DNA of 64,000 nt from positions 1-64,000 of the forward strand of contig SUST01000002.1 of NCBI GenBank assembly GCA_015063285.1. The letters run 5' to 3'. The notes beneath the pieces were generated by a model that worked only from the letters and a program-made list of their open reading frames with translations, was not told the origin of the DNA and ran no database searches. A program made the position numbers and the translations under genes. Of the stretch, positions 18,135 through 26,086 are shown one piece after another; the stretch's first letter is position 1, and the number at the start of each line of letters is the position of its first letter. This stretch comes from Thermoplasmata archaeon (GTDB taxonomy: Archaea; Thermoplasmatota; Thermoplasmata; Methanomassiliicoccales; Methanomethylophilaceae).

Positions 18135-18867
18135 GGAAGGCGCCTATGAAAGATACGAGGAGGAGCAGCTCTCGGAGGACCCCCAACCCATACCAGATAC
18201 GGCCAGGAGGCGCATGCCTTCGGTCTTCGGTATACTGGTCCGCAGGATCCTCCTGCTGGCGGTCGCCATCGGTATCGTCACGGCCGTGTGCTATTTCGTG
18301 TACGGCCCCGAAGCGATCAAGGAGGTGGTCCAGGAATACTGGCCCATCGCCCTTGCGCCCATCATCGGTTGGATCCTCGGATCCTGGGCATCGAAGATAC
18401 TCTACCGTCCCAACGGGAAGATTGTCATCGCCCTCGAACCTGAGACCCACGGGATCAGGGTGGTGTTCGTGCCCGAGAGGATGTTCAGGTTCTTCAGGCA
18501 GTCCGGGAACAACGTGACCTACCACACGCCGCTCTTCAGCGACGTGTATCTGGCCAAATCGATCGATACCGACAACGGCGACATCGATTACGGCTGGGTG
18601 CACGAGCTCAACGCTCTGCTGGTGTTCACCAGGGAACAGGGCTACACCAGGTTCAGCAATCTGACCGAGGAGGTCCTGATGGAGAACAACCAGATCAAGG
18701 ACAGGGGCACAGCCATAGGTCTGGCGTATGCGAGGAGCTTCCTGAAGGGGATCCTCGACGACATCGGTTCCGCCGCAGGGCTGATCAAGCCCGACTACTC
18801 GAAGGACAGGACCGCAGAGGGGCCTGTCGACAGCGGGGGTGCGAGGGATGACCGTCCAGAGGAGTAA
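18124..18867 (+). CDS. membrane protein upstream of ATPase
   Basis: A 247-residue protein with an acidic N-terminal cytoplasmic stretch, two hydrophobic helices (ILLLAVAIGIVTAVCYFVY and PIALAPIIGWILGSW) at about residues 38-90, and a soluble C-terminal domain of about 150 residues ending in a charged tail. The C-terminal domain (IVIALEPETHGIRVVFVPERMFRFF) has no recognised fold. It overlaps the ATPase gene by 20 bases, so the two are likely coupled and may act together at the membrane in export or assembly. Confidence 0.7.
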   Translation: MSSEEGAYERYEEEQLSEDPQPIPDTARRRMPSVFGILVRRILLLAVAIGIVTAVCYFVYGPEAIKEVVQEYWPIALAPIIGWILGSWASKILYRPNGKIVIALEPETHGIRVVFVPERMFRFFRQSGNNVTYHTPLFSDVYLAKSIDTDNGDIDYGWVHELNALLVFTREQGYTRFSNLTEEVLMENNQIKDRGTAIGLAYARSFLKGILDDIGSAAGLIKPDYSKDRTAEGPVDSGGARDDRPEE

Positions 18868-19474
18868 GGCCATCGACTACATCCGCGACATGGAGCACGG
18901 CATAATCATCGCCGTGGGCAGCGGGAAGCAGGGCAAGTCCTGCTCCCTCCACAGCCTGATAGCGATGTGCTGGCCGGACCGTCCGAAGTACATGCTGGAC
19001 ACCCTGACCTACGATGTCAGCATCTTCCCGGGGTACACCTTGGTGGAGAAGACCTCGGACATCCCGGTGAACGCGATAGTCGTCATCGAGGATGTGAACA
19101 GGATCTTCCAGTCCAGAGGCTCGTCCAAAAGGACCGATCTCCAGGGATGGCTGTCCATCATCAGCCACAAGAGCATCGTGGTGTGCATCACCACCCAGAA
19201 CCTCGCCGATACGGACATAGCCTTCCTGCGCAGCCAGGATGCGGTCGTCATGTGCAAGTACATGCATCAGGAGGACCTGCAGTTCGAGAGGCCCGAGTTC
19301 AGGCAGTCGCAGGCATCTGCCAACTTCTGGATCGACGTGGCCAACGCCAGATTCCCGAAGGTCGACAGGCGTGCCTGGTGCTACTTCCCGAGGTTCGAGG
19401 ACTGCGTCGCGGTTCAGAAGGTCCCATGGTGGACCTACCGCAACAGCCACATGTTCAGGGACGTGGTGATATGA
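18848..19474 (+). CDS. P-loop ATPase (virus assembly/packaging type)
   Basis: A 208-residue ATPase with Walker A GSGKQGKS at about residue 26 and Walker B IVVIEDVN at about residue 78. A sensor-like TTQN stretch follows (VVCITTQNLAD), as in HerA/FtsK-like, A32-like and Zot-like viral ATPases. Its place after small membrane proteins and before a rolling-circle Rep matches the ATPase of pleolipoviruses and the Zot-like protein of inoviruses. It would power genome packaging or virion extrusion. I cannot decide between these families by eye. Confidence 0.75.
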   Translation: MTVQRSKAIDYIRDMEHGIIIAVGSGKQGKSCSLHSLIAMCWPDRPKYMLDTLTYDVSIFPGYTLVEKTSDIPVNAIVVIEDVNRIFQSRGSSKRTDLQGWLSIISHKSIVVCITTQNLADTDIAFLRSQDAVVMCKYMHQEDLQFERPEFRQSQASANFWIDVANARFPKVDRRAWCYFPRFEDCVAVQKVPWWTYRNSHMFRDVVI

Positions 19475-19818
19475 GCGTCAGCATCACGACGGACCAGGAG
19501 ACGGACAGGATGCTCTCGATGAGAGCTTCCGCACACGTACCCCTTCCACCGGAGATCTCCCTCGCCGAACCGAGGGACTCCAGGCAGTACTTCGAGTGGC
19601 TGTTCCCGTTCAGGTTCCTCGGTCTCGAGGACCATCCGGTGGTGAGATTCATGGAATCCATCGGAAGGGAACGCATGATGTCTGCCGCCGTATCCAAGGC
19701 GGAGCATCTGGACAGGGTGTCCCATTACGGCTCATGGCTCGGCAACGACATAGTGTCGATCGTCGACCTCACCCATCCGACGATGGATGATAGGGAGGAG
19801 GTGGGGCCTATGCAATGA
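19471..19818 (+). CDS. hypothetical protein after ATPase
   Basis: A 115-residue soluble protein whose ATG overlaps the ATPase stop codon (ATGA), so it is almost certainly co-translated. A segment rich in aromatic residues lies near the middle (YFEWLFPFRFLGLEDHPVV). No domain recognised. It is the last gene before the GC-rich hairpin region that precedes Rep. Confidence 0.65.
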   Translation: MSVSITTDQETDRMLSMRASAHVPLPPEISLAEPRDSRQYFEWLFPFRFLGLEDHPVVRFMESIGRERMMSAAVSKAEHLDRVSHYGSWLGNDIVSIVDLTHPTMDDREEVGPMQ

Positions 19819-19824
19819 GGTCGG

Positions 19825-20090
19825 GGGCAGCGGCCATCCGCACCGCTGTTCCCCAACGGCGGCGAAGCCGCCCATATGACTACCACGGAACCCACCCCCT
19901 ATCCCTACGGGGTCGCCCGGCCGAAGCGCAAGCGAAGGCCGCGGCCCCGAGCGAAGCGAAGGGGACGGGCGACAAACAGGCCGAGCGTGCCGTTGGGCAC
20001 CGCCCAGGCACGCCGGCCGCCTTCCAACGGCGACCCGTCGCCGCTTACCCCGACCGTAAAGTCGGAACGCATAGCATACGAACGAACCTA
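19825..20090. other. GC-rich hairpin region, candidate rolling-circle origin
   Basis: About 265 bases without a convincing gene. It holds a row of short hairpins: GGCGGC/GCCGCC near 19858-19872, CCC/GGG near 19911, CGGCC/GGCCG near 19919-19942, CCCC/GGGG near 19943-19963, and GGCGA/TCGCC near 20028-20044. It is much richer in GC than its flanks. Rolling-circle origins often lie just upstream of the Rep gene and use hairpins to expose the nick site. A nick site was not identified. A 138-codon Arg/Pro-rich frame across it looks like a composition artefact. Confidence 0.4.
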
Positions 20091-20107
20091 TCAAGGAGGA
20101 ATGGAAG

Positions 20108-21694
20108 ATGATGAGATCATTGGATTACTACGACGCCAAGGCGGAGGAGTCTCGCATCAGGGCCCTCGAACGCCGTATGAGGGATGCAGAAATCGTATCC
20201 ATGGCCGAACAGGCCGCCCTCAGTCAGCACCCTGTAGTACCTTACGTTCTCAACTTACCAGTCCAGTCGCCCCTGTATCCTGCCAATAGGTACCTTAGAT
20301 TTGCGAACAGGGTGAGCAAGGATGACGGTTCGTTCATAGACCAGGGAACTCAGGAAAGCGATCAGGAAGGGATACCTCTCGAGAACACTAAACTTATCAC
20401 ACCCACAGGAAAGGACACGTCCGAGAGAAAGATATCGAGGCAGCTTCAGGAAAGGATCACCAACCACATCACATGGGATATGCCCGGCCACGATCAGGAA
20501 AGACCCCTATCGAGAGGATGCGGCTTCATCAGAGCATCGGATAAGACAATCGTATACACAGCCTGTCCCGAGGACCATCACCATCACTGCAAGGCCAAGA
20601 ACAAGCACTGCTGGTCGCTAAGATGCCCGAAATGCATGAACGACACCGCACTCAAGAAGGCCGTCAGCGTAGAGAAGAGGATGCTCCAGTTCAAGGGCCT
20701 CAACCAGAAGCAGGGAACGGACGTAGGCGACGTATCGCATTGGGTGGTATCCCCGCCCCAGGACTTCATGAAGTCCGCGATGCAGTCATACCAGCCCTAC
20801 GACGACGTATGCAAGTACATAGAGGCACAGCTCGTGAAGCACGGAGGCCTCGCTGGATTCAACGTGTTCCATCCCTGGAGGCAGTCATGGAAGGCCAGCA
20901 CAGGAAGCTTCTGGGAACTCTCGCCGCATTTCCACATAATCATGTTCGGAAGGATCGATACAGACGCATTCAGGAAGGAGAACCCGGGATGGATAATCAA
21001 GAAGATACACTCGAGACAGAAGATCCGCAGCATAAGGCACACGGTAGCATACCTGATGACGCACATGGGCCTCGGCTACGTCGATATAGAGCCGGAGGAC
21101 GTCGATTGGGACCTGGATTTCATGGACCACATGATCCCCGGCCTCAAGTCCCCCGGAGCGCACTACTCGGACAAGGACTACGAGAACCAGGATCTGGGCA
21201 TAGGCCGTATGGTAGGCGACCTCAGCGACATCGACTGGGAGCAGTGGACCATGGACAGGCTCTACAAGGACCTTCGCACCAGATACTGGGGCGGAGTGTC
21301 CAGGAAGGCGATAGTCAACATCGACATCTATAGGGAGTACAAGATCAGGGTCTGCAAGGAATGCGGATGCCTCCTCAGGACATACGACGGAATATCAGAT
21401 AGGGAAGGCCAGTACGTCAGATACATCGCGGACCATCAGATAGTCGCATTCCGCAACAACGCCGACCTCGTGAGACAGTTCTTCCAGAGGTACAAGTCGC
21501 AGCTGCGTGACAAAGAATTGACCAAATACGATCTGGCAAGGATGGTCCCCTTCTGCATCTGCTCCAAGGAGCTGGAGATAGAGAGGGAGAACCACGACCT
21601 GGTCATGGACGGCCCCTTCGCGGAACCCGACGAGTACTTCCTCAGACGCCAGCGCAAGGCATTCGGCACGGAGGAGGCGATAGTCACCGCCTGA
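20108..21694 (+). CDS. rolling-circle replication initiator (HUH Rep)
   Basis: A 528-residue protein with the HUH endonuclease motifs of archaeal plasmid and virus Reps. Motif 1 is HWVVSPP (about residue 220), motif 2 is PHFHIIMFGR (two metal-binding histidines, about 278) and motif 3 is AYLMTHMG with the nicking tyrosine (about 318). A cysteine/histidine cluster (CPEDHHHHC...CWSLRCPKC) precedes motif 1 and a second Cys pair (CKECGC) follows. AGGAGGA eight bases upstream supports this start. It should nick the element's origin and start rolling-circle replication, so the element can probably exist as a circle. Confidence 0.88.
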   Translation: MMRSLDYYDAKAEESRIRALERRMRDAEIVSMAEQAALSQHPVVPYVLNLPVQSPLYPANRYLRFANRVSKDDGSFIDQGTQESDQEGIPLENTKLITPTGKDTSERKISRQLQERITNHITWDMPGHDQERPLSRGCGFIRASDKTIVYTACPEDHHHHCKAKNKHCWSLRCPKCMNDTALKKAVSVEKRMLQFKGLNQKQGTDVGDVSHWVVSPPQDFMKSAMQSYQPYDDVCKYIEAQLVKHGGLAGFNVFHPWRQSWKASTGSFWELSPHFHIIMFGRIDTDAFRKENPGWIIKKIHSRQKIRSIRHTVAYLMTHMGLGYVDIEPEDVDWDLDFMDHMIPGLKSPGAHYSDKDYENQDLGIGRMVGDLSDIDWEQWTMDRLYKDLRTRYWGGVSRKAIVNIDIYREYKIRVCKECGCLLRTYDGISDREGQYVRYIADHQIVAFRNNADLVRQFFQRYKSQLRDKELTKYDLARMVPFCICSKELEIERENHDLVMDGPFAEPDEYFLRRQRKAFGTEEAIVTA

Positions 21695-21819
21695 CCTCAT
21701 TCTCGCCAAGAATCCGTCTGGACGTCGTCCAGAACATGTCTGAAATACGAACGAGTCAGCGGACGCTCTAGATCCGTACAGGAGAGAACCTGTCTAAAAA
21801 CATCGAACAAGGTGATAAT

Positions 21820-22560
21820 ATGACAGAGATCACACAGGAAATCAGGGAACAGAACATCGAACGCAGGTGCATCGAGCTCGCGAGATGCCCCAGGAGCGAC
21901 AAGGTCGTATTCGGGAAGCAGCTGAAGGGATACGGCATCAGGATGCCGGAGGGCCTCGGATTCTGCGACGCCCTCGACTGGATCGCGGAGTACATCAACA
22001 AGGTCTACGGACCCGACGCGATAGACGTCACGGTCAGGGTCAGAGCCCTCGAGAGGTCCGACGTGGGATACCGTCCGATGCTCATCGAGTCAGAGGATGG
22101 GAGGCAGATCGAGAAAGCAGAGCTGGGAATGAACGACGTGTTCCTCCCCGACGGCAGACCCGCATCCAGGTGCCCGTTCCACATCCATCTCAGGATGAAC
22201 ACCCTGATGGCGGAGGACTTCGAGGCACTCGGCGACAATCTCGCCGGATCCGCCGCACAGAATGACGGGGAAGGATACGATGACGACGACTCCGACAAGG
22301 ATGACGATACGGACGGAGAGTCCGGTCAGCATCAGGAAGGGACGGACCTCAGGAACTCACACGTCCCCGAGCATCTCGAAATCGACCTCACGACCAAGGA
22401 AGGCCCGGTCCTTTCCGAGATAGGCGACATCAGACACGGGGAGACGGTGGAGTTCACCGTCCGCTGCCCCAACCACGACATCGCGTTCGACCTCCTCCAG
22501 ACCATCGACGGGAGATACTTCCCGGACGAGGGCCAGGATTCCACCGAGGCATCCCCATGA
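21820..22560 (+). CDS. hypothetical protein with acidic linker
   Basis: A 246-residue protein with two folded-looking parts (residues 1-145 and 185-246) joined by a very acidic linker rich in Asp and Glu (DGEGYDDDDSDKDDDT). GGTGATA precedes the ATG. The stop codon overlaps the next gene's ATG. No family is recognised. The 125-base gap after Rep may hold a promoter. Confidence 0.7.
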   Translation: MTEITQEIREQNIERRCIELARCPRSDKVVFGKQLKGYGIRMPEGLGFCDALDWIAEYINKVYGPDAIDVTVRVRALERSDVGYRPMLIESEDGRQIEKAELGMNDVFLPDGRPASRCPFHIHLRMNTLMAEDFEALGDNLAGSAAQNDGEGYDDDDSDKDDDTDGESGQHQEGTDLRNSHVPEHLEIDLTTKEGPVLSEIGDIRHGETVEFTVRCPNHDIAFDLLQTIDGRYFPDEGQDSTEASP

Positions 22561-23042
22561 CCAACAGGAAGGTCAACAAGTGGGTCGGCAGCATCAAGGA
22601 GACATACGAGGCCGAGAACTCGCCGTACAGGAAGAACTCGGAGGCCCATGAGTACTTCGTCATCCCCACGAGGTACCCAAAACAGACCAGGGTCAACGGC
22701 GACTGGCGCAACTGGAAGTCCAGCAGGCCCATCCCCCGCGGATGGGTCGACATCAGCAAGATCACCGGACCCGTGGTAAGGAAACTAGACGACGGTTACA
22801 TCAGACAGAGATTGGCACTCACAAAATCCAACATCGCATACAACCAGCATTACATAGAGCGCATCCTGAACAATCCCAAGTCCCCCCAGTGCAACCGCGA
22901 AGCAGCCATCAAGTTCGTCAAGGACCATCCGGATTACTTCATACCGAGACCGACAGACACACCATTCGAGGACCTCAACAGGCACAATTCGGTAATCAAC
23001 GGCGACAACCCCGACAGGAAGTTCATCTCAAGGTTCATCTGA
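22557..23042 (+). CDS. hypothetical protein sharing a repeat with the 9073 protein
   Basis: A 161-residue basic protein, coupled to the preceding gene by a four-base overlap. Residues about 98-132 (YIERILNNPKSP ... AAIKFVKDHPDYF) match the motif found three times in the 9073-9828 protein. The N-terminal half is unlike anything known to me. It closes the virus-like operon and is followed at once by a terminator-like hairpin. Confidence 0.7.
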   Translation: MTNRKVNKWVGSIKETYEAENSPYRKNSEAHEYFVIPTRYPKQTRVNGDWRNWKSSRPIPRGWVDISKITGPVVRKLDDGYIRQRLALTKSNIAYNQHYIERILNNPKSPQCNREAAIKFVKDHPDYFIPRPTDTPFEDLNRHNSVINGDNPDRKFISRFI

Positions 23043-23050
23043 ATAATCAA

Positions 23051-23077
23051 GGGGGCGTGGGCATCCGCCCCTATCTT
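23051..23077 (+). terminator. terminator-like hairpin, repeated in element
   Basis: GGGGCG and CGCCCC arms around the loop TGGGCATC, followed by a T-rich run, directly after the last gene of the virus-like operon. A near-identical hairpin lies at 24990-25007 and a decayed version near 23909-23929. Confidence 0.6.
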
Positions 23078-23111
23078 ATGTTGTTTATATCTGTGACTTC
23101 ATCGGCTCATC

Positions 23112-23873
23112 ATGGAAGAGAGACAGGATCAAGTTGAATACACCATCGGTACCGATGGTTACGAGGGCGAGATGGAGTTCGAGGACGGAAGCCTCAGGCT
23201 GTTCTTCCAGGGCGGAGATGTGTATTACGAACTCCATGAGAACATCGTCTCCAGATTGGAAGATTATCGCATCCCATACGATGATGTGGAGTATATCATT
23301 CTCAAGAGGAAGAACAGCGAATACTATGTGGATAAGGACGATTTCTTCGACAGATTCTCCCATCTGTTCATCTGGACCGGCCTCGAGCCGAAGATCACTG
23401 TCGTCGGCAAGGGGTTCACCATGCAACCCGTCGATACAGAAACCGGTTTCCATGCAAGCTTCGAGGATAAGTCCCGCTACGAGGGGCTCAGCGATTGGTA
23501 CAGGGAGCATGAGACGGACTACAGGCGTCCCGTGAAACCTTCGATAAGGGTGACCAACGGCCTCTATCCCGACGATTCGGATCTGAGGCATTCGTGGTTC
23601 GATCCCTATCAGGATGAGCCTGATATCGATGAGATCAGGAGAAGGGTAGCCATAGCCTGGGAGAGGATGATAGACAAGCCTTCCAGGATATACATGCTGA
23701 ATGACGATAACGTTCACGACTTGATATTCATGCTGGAAGGCCGCACTTCCATATACCCTCCGGACAACAGGGACTTCCAGCCTCTGTTCGGAAGACAGGT
23801 CCATGTCTTCTTTATGAAGGACGTTCTTGATTGCGGCACCAAGGATTACGTGTGCGTTTATGAACGCAGTTGA
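23112..23873 (+). CDS. hypothetical protein
   Basis: A 253-residue soluble, acidic protein with no recognised domain. It is rich in aromatic and acidic residues (EDYRIPYDDVEYIILKRKNSEYY...). It has its own spacer of 70 bases after the terminator hairpin, with an AT-rich TTGTTTATAT just upstream that could be its promoter. It is probably accessory cargo rather than part of the virus operon. Confidence 0.65.
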   Translation: MEERQDQVEYTIGTDGYEGEMEFEDGSLRLFFQGGDVYYELHENIVSRLEDYRIPYDDVEYIILKRKNSEYYVDKDDFFDRFSHLFIWTGLEPKITVVGKGFTMQPVDTETGFHASFEDKSRYEGLSDWYREHETDYRRPVKPSIRVTNGLYPDDSDLRHSWFDPYQDEPDIDEIRRRVAIAWERMIDKPSRIYMLNDDNVHDLIFMLEGRTSIYPPDNRDFQPLFGRQVHVFFMKDVLDCGTKDYVCVYERS

Positions 23874-24078
23874 ACATTTCTCCTGCTCGAACTTATCTGA
23901 ATGATTTTGGGGTTGTGGGCATTCGTCCTGTCTTTACTATTCGGTCCTTCAATAATGTTCTGGATTTTTCGATACGACAAGCGAATAGAATATATACCTA
24001 ACGACCATAGTATACATTGTCCCAATTGGGGGGCGCGGCAGAGGGATGTGGCTCCTAAGCGACTAAACTCTGTCATCT

Positions 24079-24849
24079 TCACTTCTTCGGATAGATCTTC
24101 AGTCCAGCACCTTTTACTTTTCCGCTGTTACCCCTTCTGATGTGCGGAGCAATCAGCTCGTAGCAATCTTTGTAGAATACCATCTCGCTCTCATCAGTAT
24201 TATCACGGAAGCATAGGCGGTGATAGCGTCTCACGACATAAGCGACACAGTCCACGATCTGCGACATGGACCTGTATCTTGAGTCCACAAATACGACATC
24301 CTCGATGATATAGTCGTTATCCGTGAATTCGGTCCCTTCCTTTATCATTTCGCGGACCTTTGTCTTGATCCCTTCGTTGATTTGCGGCTGTATGGAATCC
24401 ATGAAGAGGATTCCGAATTGGGGATCGGATCCTTTCTTGATGAGCTTCCTGTTAAGTTTCTCGTGTGTCATGCACAGTCTTTCGAAAAGGAATTTGTATG
24501 CGAGGCCATCCACATCAGGTTTACGTTTTGTCAATAGATCTTTCCTTATCAAGGTGCAGTTGACCGTACAATCTATCTTCTCCAGTATCCCAAGCACATC
24601 CTTCAGAAGCTGGAGGCGTCTGCTGAGATCCATTGTGTTGAAGACGCCTTTGCGGCTGATTATGTCGGTCGCATGTATCTCGACATCCTCTGGATCCGTT
24701 TCTTGGAAGTAGAGCATCTTGATCTTTGACAGTTCTTCCTCGACGTGTCTGTATTCTGACTCATGGATGGTGATGGCAGCGAGAACGTATTCGTTCTCCG
24801 CATCGTTGTAGTTGGGTTTCCCGGATTCATCCATGTATGTCAGGAACAA
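24079..24849 (-). CDS. DUF3800 domain protein
   Basis: A 256-residue protein with the DUF3800 signature: N-terminal YMDESGKP, central EIHATDI and C-terminal QIVDCVAYVVRRY. The family is predicted to have an RNase H-like fold with acidic catalytic residues and is frequent on mobile elements and near defence genes; its activity is not established. It stands alone, transcribed leftwards, with a degenerate hairpin near 23909-23929 beyond its end. Confidence 0.85.
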   Translation of the reverse strand: MFLTYMDESGKPNYNDAENEYVLAAITIHESEYRHVEEELSKIKMLYFQETDPEDVEIHATDIISRKGVFNTMDLSRRLQLLKDVLGILEKIDCTVNCTLIRKDLLTKRKPDVDGLAYKFLFERLCMTHEKLNRKLIKKGSDPQFGILFMDSIQPQINEGIKTKVREMIKEGTEFTDNDYIIEDVVFVDSRYRSMSQIVDCVAYVVRRYHRLCFRDNTDESEMVFYKDCYELIAPHIRRGNSGKVKGAGLKIYPKK

Positions 24850-24989
24850 GCTATCGACTCCTCATAACCCCACATGTACTTAATTTAACTTGGAAGATGT
24901 CAATCAGCATTCGGTGATGATGATCCTGGTCATAAGTTATTGTACAGATTCATCTGAACACATTAGATCAAGACTCTAATCCTGATAAT

Positions 24990-25015
24990 GGGCGTGGGCA
25001 TCCGCCCCCCCCATA
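24990..25015. terminator. second copy of GGGCG-TGGGCATC-CGCCC hairpin
   Basis: Stem and loop are almost identical to 23051-23071 and followed by a C run and CATAT. Here the hairpin lies between the start of the DUF3800 gene and the end of the next minus-strand gene, so it would end transcription of the latter if read leftwards. Confidence 0.5.
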
Positions 25016-25067
25016 TCAGTCCATAAGTTGCTGGGGTTTCCCCCAGCGATAATATCATGTTTGATGT

Positions 25068-25967
25068 TTATGCCTGTTTGACGTAATCAATCCAGAACAT
25101 AGATTGGGATTTACCATCTTCATAGATCGTATAACTGCAGGTCAGGCCAATATCTGAATCATAGAAGACGGTGCTCAACAATTCCCCTTCAGAATACGTT
25201 TTGTATGTGTATGCTTTCAACTTGGCATTGGCGTAATATCCGTTACCGGTGAATATCGAACCGTTCGATATCTCCTGTTGTTTGGTATCGTTCGTTCTTA
25301 CGATATTGTCTGTTCCTGTAACGATAATCGTCTTGTATTTTTCTCCGGTCTCTCCGAATGCTACATGTTTGTTGTAACATACTGTGGGTGCGCGTAGTCC
25401 CATCAATATTTGCTCACAGATCTTGTTGTCCTTCATGAAGAACGGATCCTTGAAATCGCATTGATACGGTCCAGATGTACAAAGATTGAACGTGTTGATG
25501 ACCACTTCCGTCAATCTGAACAGTATATTGTCATCCTTGGAATAGGATAGGACGTTGTTATAATCCTTGATCTTCGGATTTTCGTCGGAGGTACTGATTA
25601 GATACCATTTCTCTTTCGACGGTATATATTCTGCGTAATAGTACATGTCGGCAGAGTCTATCTTCGCCGAGTACGAGGTATCAGTCAGTTTCATCATCGT
25701 AGCATTCGTAGAATAGTTTGTTCCATTCATCATGATGTTCAGTCTCAGCATATTCGATGAAGACGATGTAGTCTTGAAGTAATATTGTGCTTTTGTTGGT
25801 TGACTCCCATCATATGTCTGGATCGTGCTCTTCAGTTCGAAGCCTTCTCCGTAATTAATCCCATCTGATGATGATTCTGATGAATCTTTGTTCAAAATAG
25901 AATAACCCGCGATAGCGCCTACTGCTATGACCGCTACGACCACTATTGCGATTATCAGCTTGTTCAT
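25068..25967 (-). CDS. secreted or membrane-anchored protein, unknown
   Basis: A 299-residue protein with one N-terminal hydrophobic helix (LIIAIVVVAVIAVGAIAGYSIL) and a long extracytoplasmic part rich in Ser, Thr and Tyr. It has three or four cysteines and a largely beta-strand character. No domain recognised. The base composition is more AT-rich than in the virus-like operon, which suggests separate acquisition. Confidence 0.65.
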   Translation of the reverse strand: MNKLIIAIVVVAVIAVGAIAGYSILNKDSSESSSDGINYGEGFELKSTIQTYDGSQPTKAQYYFKTTSSSSNMLRLNIMMNGTNYSTNATMMKLTDTSYSAKIDSADMYYYAEYIPSKEKWYLISTSDENPKIKDYNNVLSYSKDDNILFRLTEVVINTFNLCTSGPYQCDFKDPFFMKDNKICEQILMGLRAPTVCYNKHVAFGETGEKYKTIIVTGTDNIVRTNDTKQQEISNGSIFTGNGYYANAKLKAYTYKTYSEGELLSTVFYDSDIGLTCSYTIYEDGKSQSMFWIDYVKQA

Positions 25968-26086
25968 GTTCTCGTATGTTTATAGGAGTAAAAAAGTACT
26001 TTGATGATTCTTTATCCTCAAGCATTTGTATCGTTTTCATGAATTCATTCGAAGGTCGATTAGACCACGTTGACATCTACTCCAGT

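Noticed and set aside
19876-20289. 137-residue Arg/Pro-rich frame before Rep
   Set aside because: It overlaps the Rep start in another frame and its composition follows the GC-rich hairpin DNA; no ribosome site.
23085-23804. 239-residue minus-strand frame
   Set aside because: Antisense to the 23112-23873 gene, whose codon use and ribosome context are better.
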